Assembly: GCA_041691815.1 (NCBI GenBank)
Contig: JBEPTZ010000113.1
Location: forward strand, 1-14,807
Length of the DNA: 14,807 nucleotides
Source: 70-18 sp041691815
Lineage (GTDB): Bacteria > Pseudomonadota > Alphaproteobacteria > Acetobacterales > Acetobacteraceae
Direction: 5' to 3'
The translations under genes and the position numbers were made by a program. This document shows positions 14,242-14,807 of the stretch, in pieces. The notes under the pieces were generated by a model. That model did no database searches, was not told the origin of the DNA, and saw only the letters and a program-made list of their open reading frames with translations. The first letter of the stretch is position 1. Every line of letters begins with the position of its first letter.

Positions 14242-14807
14242 ATGACCAACCTGATCGCCGCCATCGACACCACCGACCCCGAGCGCGCCCGCACCCTGGC
14301 CGCCGCCGTCGCGCCCTACTGCGGCATGCTCAAGCTCGGCCTCGAATTCTACCTCGCCAATGGCGCCCCCGGCGTGCGGCTGATCGACCACCTGCCGATC
14401 TTCCTCGACCTCAAGCTGCACGACATCCCAAACACCGTCGCCGGCGCCGTCCGCGCCGTGCTGCCGCTCGCCCCGCGCCTGCTCACCCTGCACGCCGGCG
14501 GCGGCGCCGCGATGATCGCCGCCGCCCGTCAGGCCGCCGAAACTGCCGGCGTGCTCCGCCCCAGCCTGCTCGCCGTCACCGTGCTCACCAGCCTGGACGC
14601 CGACGCCCTGCACGCCACCGGCATCCCCGACACCCCCCGCCAGCAGGTGCTGCGCCTCGCCCGCCTGGCGCTCGCCCACGGCGCCGACGGCCTGGTGTGC
14701 AGCCCGCACGAAGTGGCGATGCTGCGCGACGCACTCGGCGCCGGCCCGCTGCTGGTGGTCCCCGGCATCCGCCCGGCCGGTGCCGCCACCGGCGACCAGG
14801 CCCGCAC
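14242..14807 (+). CDS. pyrF: Orotidine-5'-phosphate decarboxylase, 3' end outside window
   Basis: Last step of UMP synthesis: decarboxylates orotidine 5'-phosphate. The 188 codons present are open to the window end, so the C-terminus (about 40-50 residues) is missing. AAIDT at 6-10 supplies the first Asp (Asp9), KLGLEF at 31-36 the substrate Lys31, and FLDLKLHDIPNTV at 54-66 the catalytic Asp56-Lys58-Asp61 array. TVLTSL (113-118), DGLVCSP (149-155) and VVPGIRP (172-178) are the later barrel strands, the last being the phosphate-binding loop. There is no ribosome-binding site before the ATG at 14242, and a TATACA box lies just upstream, so translation may start on a leaderless message. The 5' neighbour is structured repeat copy B. 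Confidence 0.95.
   Translation, partial: MTNLIAAIDTTDPERARTLAAAVAPYCGMLKLGLEFYLANGAPGVRLIDHLPIFLDLKLHDIPNTVAGAVRAVLPLAPRLLTLHAGGGAAMIAAARQAAETAGVLRPSLLAVTVLTSLDADALHATGIPDTPRQQVLRLARLALAHGADGLVCSPHEVAMLRDALGAGPLLVVPGIRPAGAATGDQAR

Overview
The window is high-GC DNA, apparently from an alphaproteobacterium. The evidence is the rpsA-ihfB-lapA(DUF1049)-pyrF order, the codon use, and a Tat-exported solute-binding protein beside a UgpC/MalK-type ATPase. The poly-A/T hairpin repeats at two gene ends fit what I recall of Acetobacteraceae (Rhodospirillales), but I could not check this, so the family is a working guess.

Layout. Positions 1-228 hold the Ala/Pro/Glu-rich C-terminal tail of a protein entering from the left, possibly RNase E/G. 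Next are a secreted family-5 (peptide/oligopeptide type) solute-binding protein (339-1943) with no permease beside it, a terminator, and an L-asparaginase-family protein (2004-3014). That protein lacks one of the usual catalytic residues. After a 315-base gap comes a complete carbohydrate-type ABC importer on the plus strand: ATPase (3330-4397), Tat-exported binding protein (4501-5844), and two MalF/MalG-type permeases (5956-6915, 6908-7825). Strong hairpins lie before and after the binding-protein gene and could set its expression apart from the membrane parts. A minus-strand group follows: an APH-type kinase (10270-9221), a SAM-dependent methyltransferase (9212-8457) and msrB (8386-7961), with a Crp/Fnr regulator (11288-10581) further upstream. 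Divergent from the regulator is a plus-strand housekeeping block: rpsA (ribosomal protein S1), ihfB, a small LapA-type membrane protein, and the start of pyrF, which is cut by the window end.

Most unusual feature. Two copies of an approximately 120-bp structured repeat (7834-7953 and 14102-14223) lie in opposite orientation 6.2 kb apart, and each nearly fills an intergenic gap. Both have two terminal A/T-rich hairpins, a closing A/T stem, an identical 20-base unpaired block and a variable middle with a small GGAG/CTCC hairpin. One terminal hairpin differs between copies on both arms in a way that keeps pairing, which points to selection on structure. The copies probably act as terminators in both directions, and may be a non-autonomous mobile or REP-like family. 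One copy sits directly upstream of pyrF, where a TATACA box six bases before the ATG and the lack of a ribosome-binding site suggest a leaderless transcript.

No tRNA, rRNA, CRISPR array, transposase, integrase or phage gene was seen.
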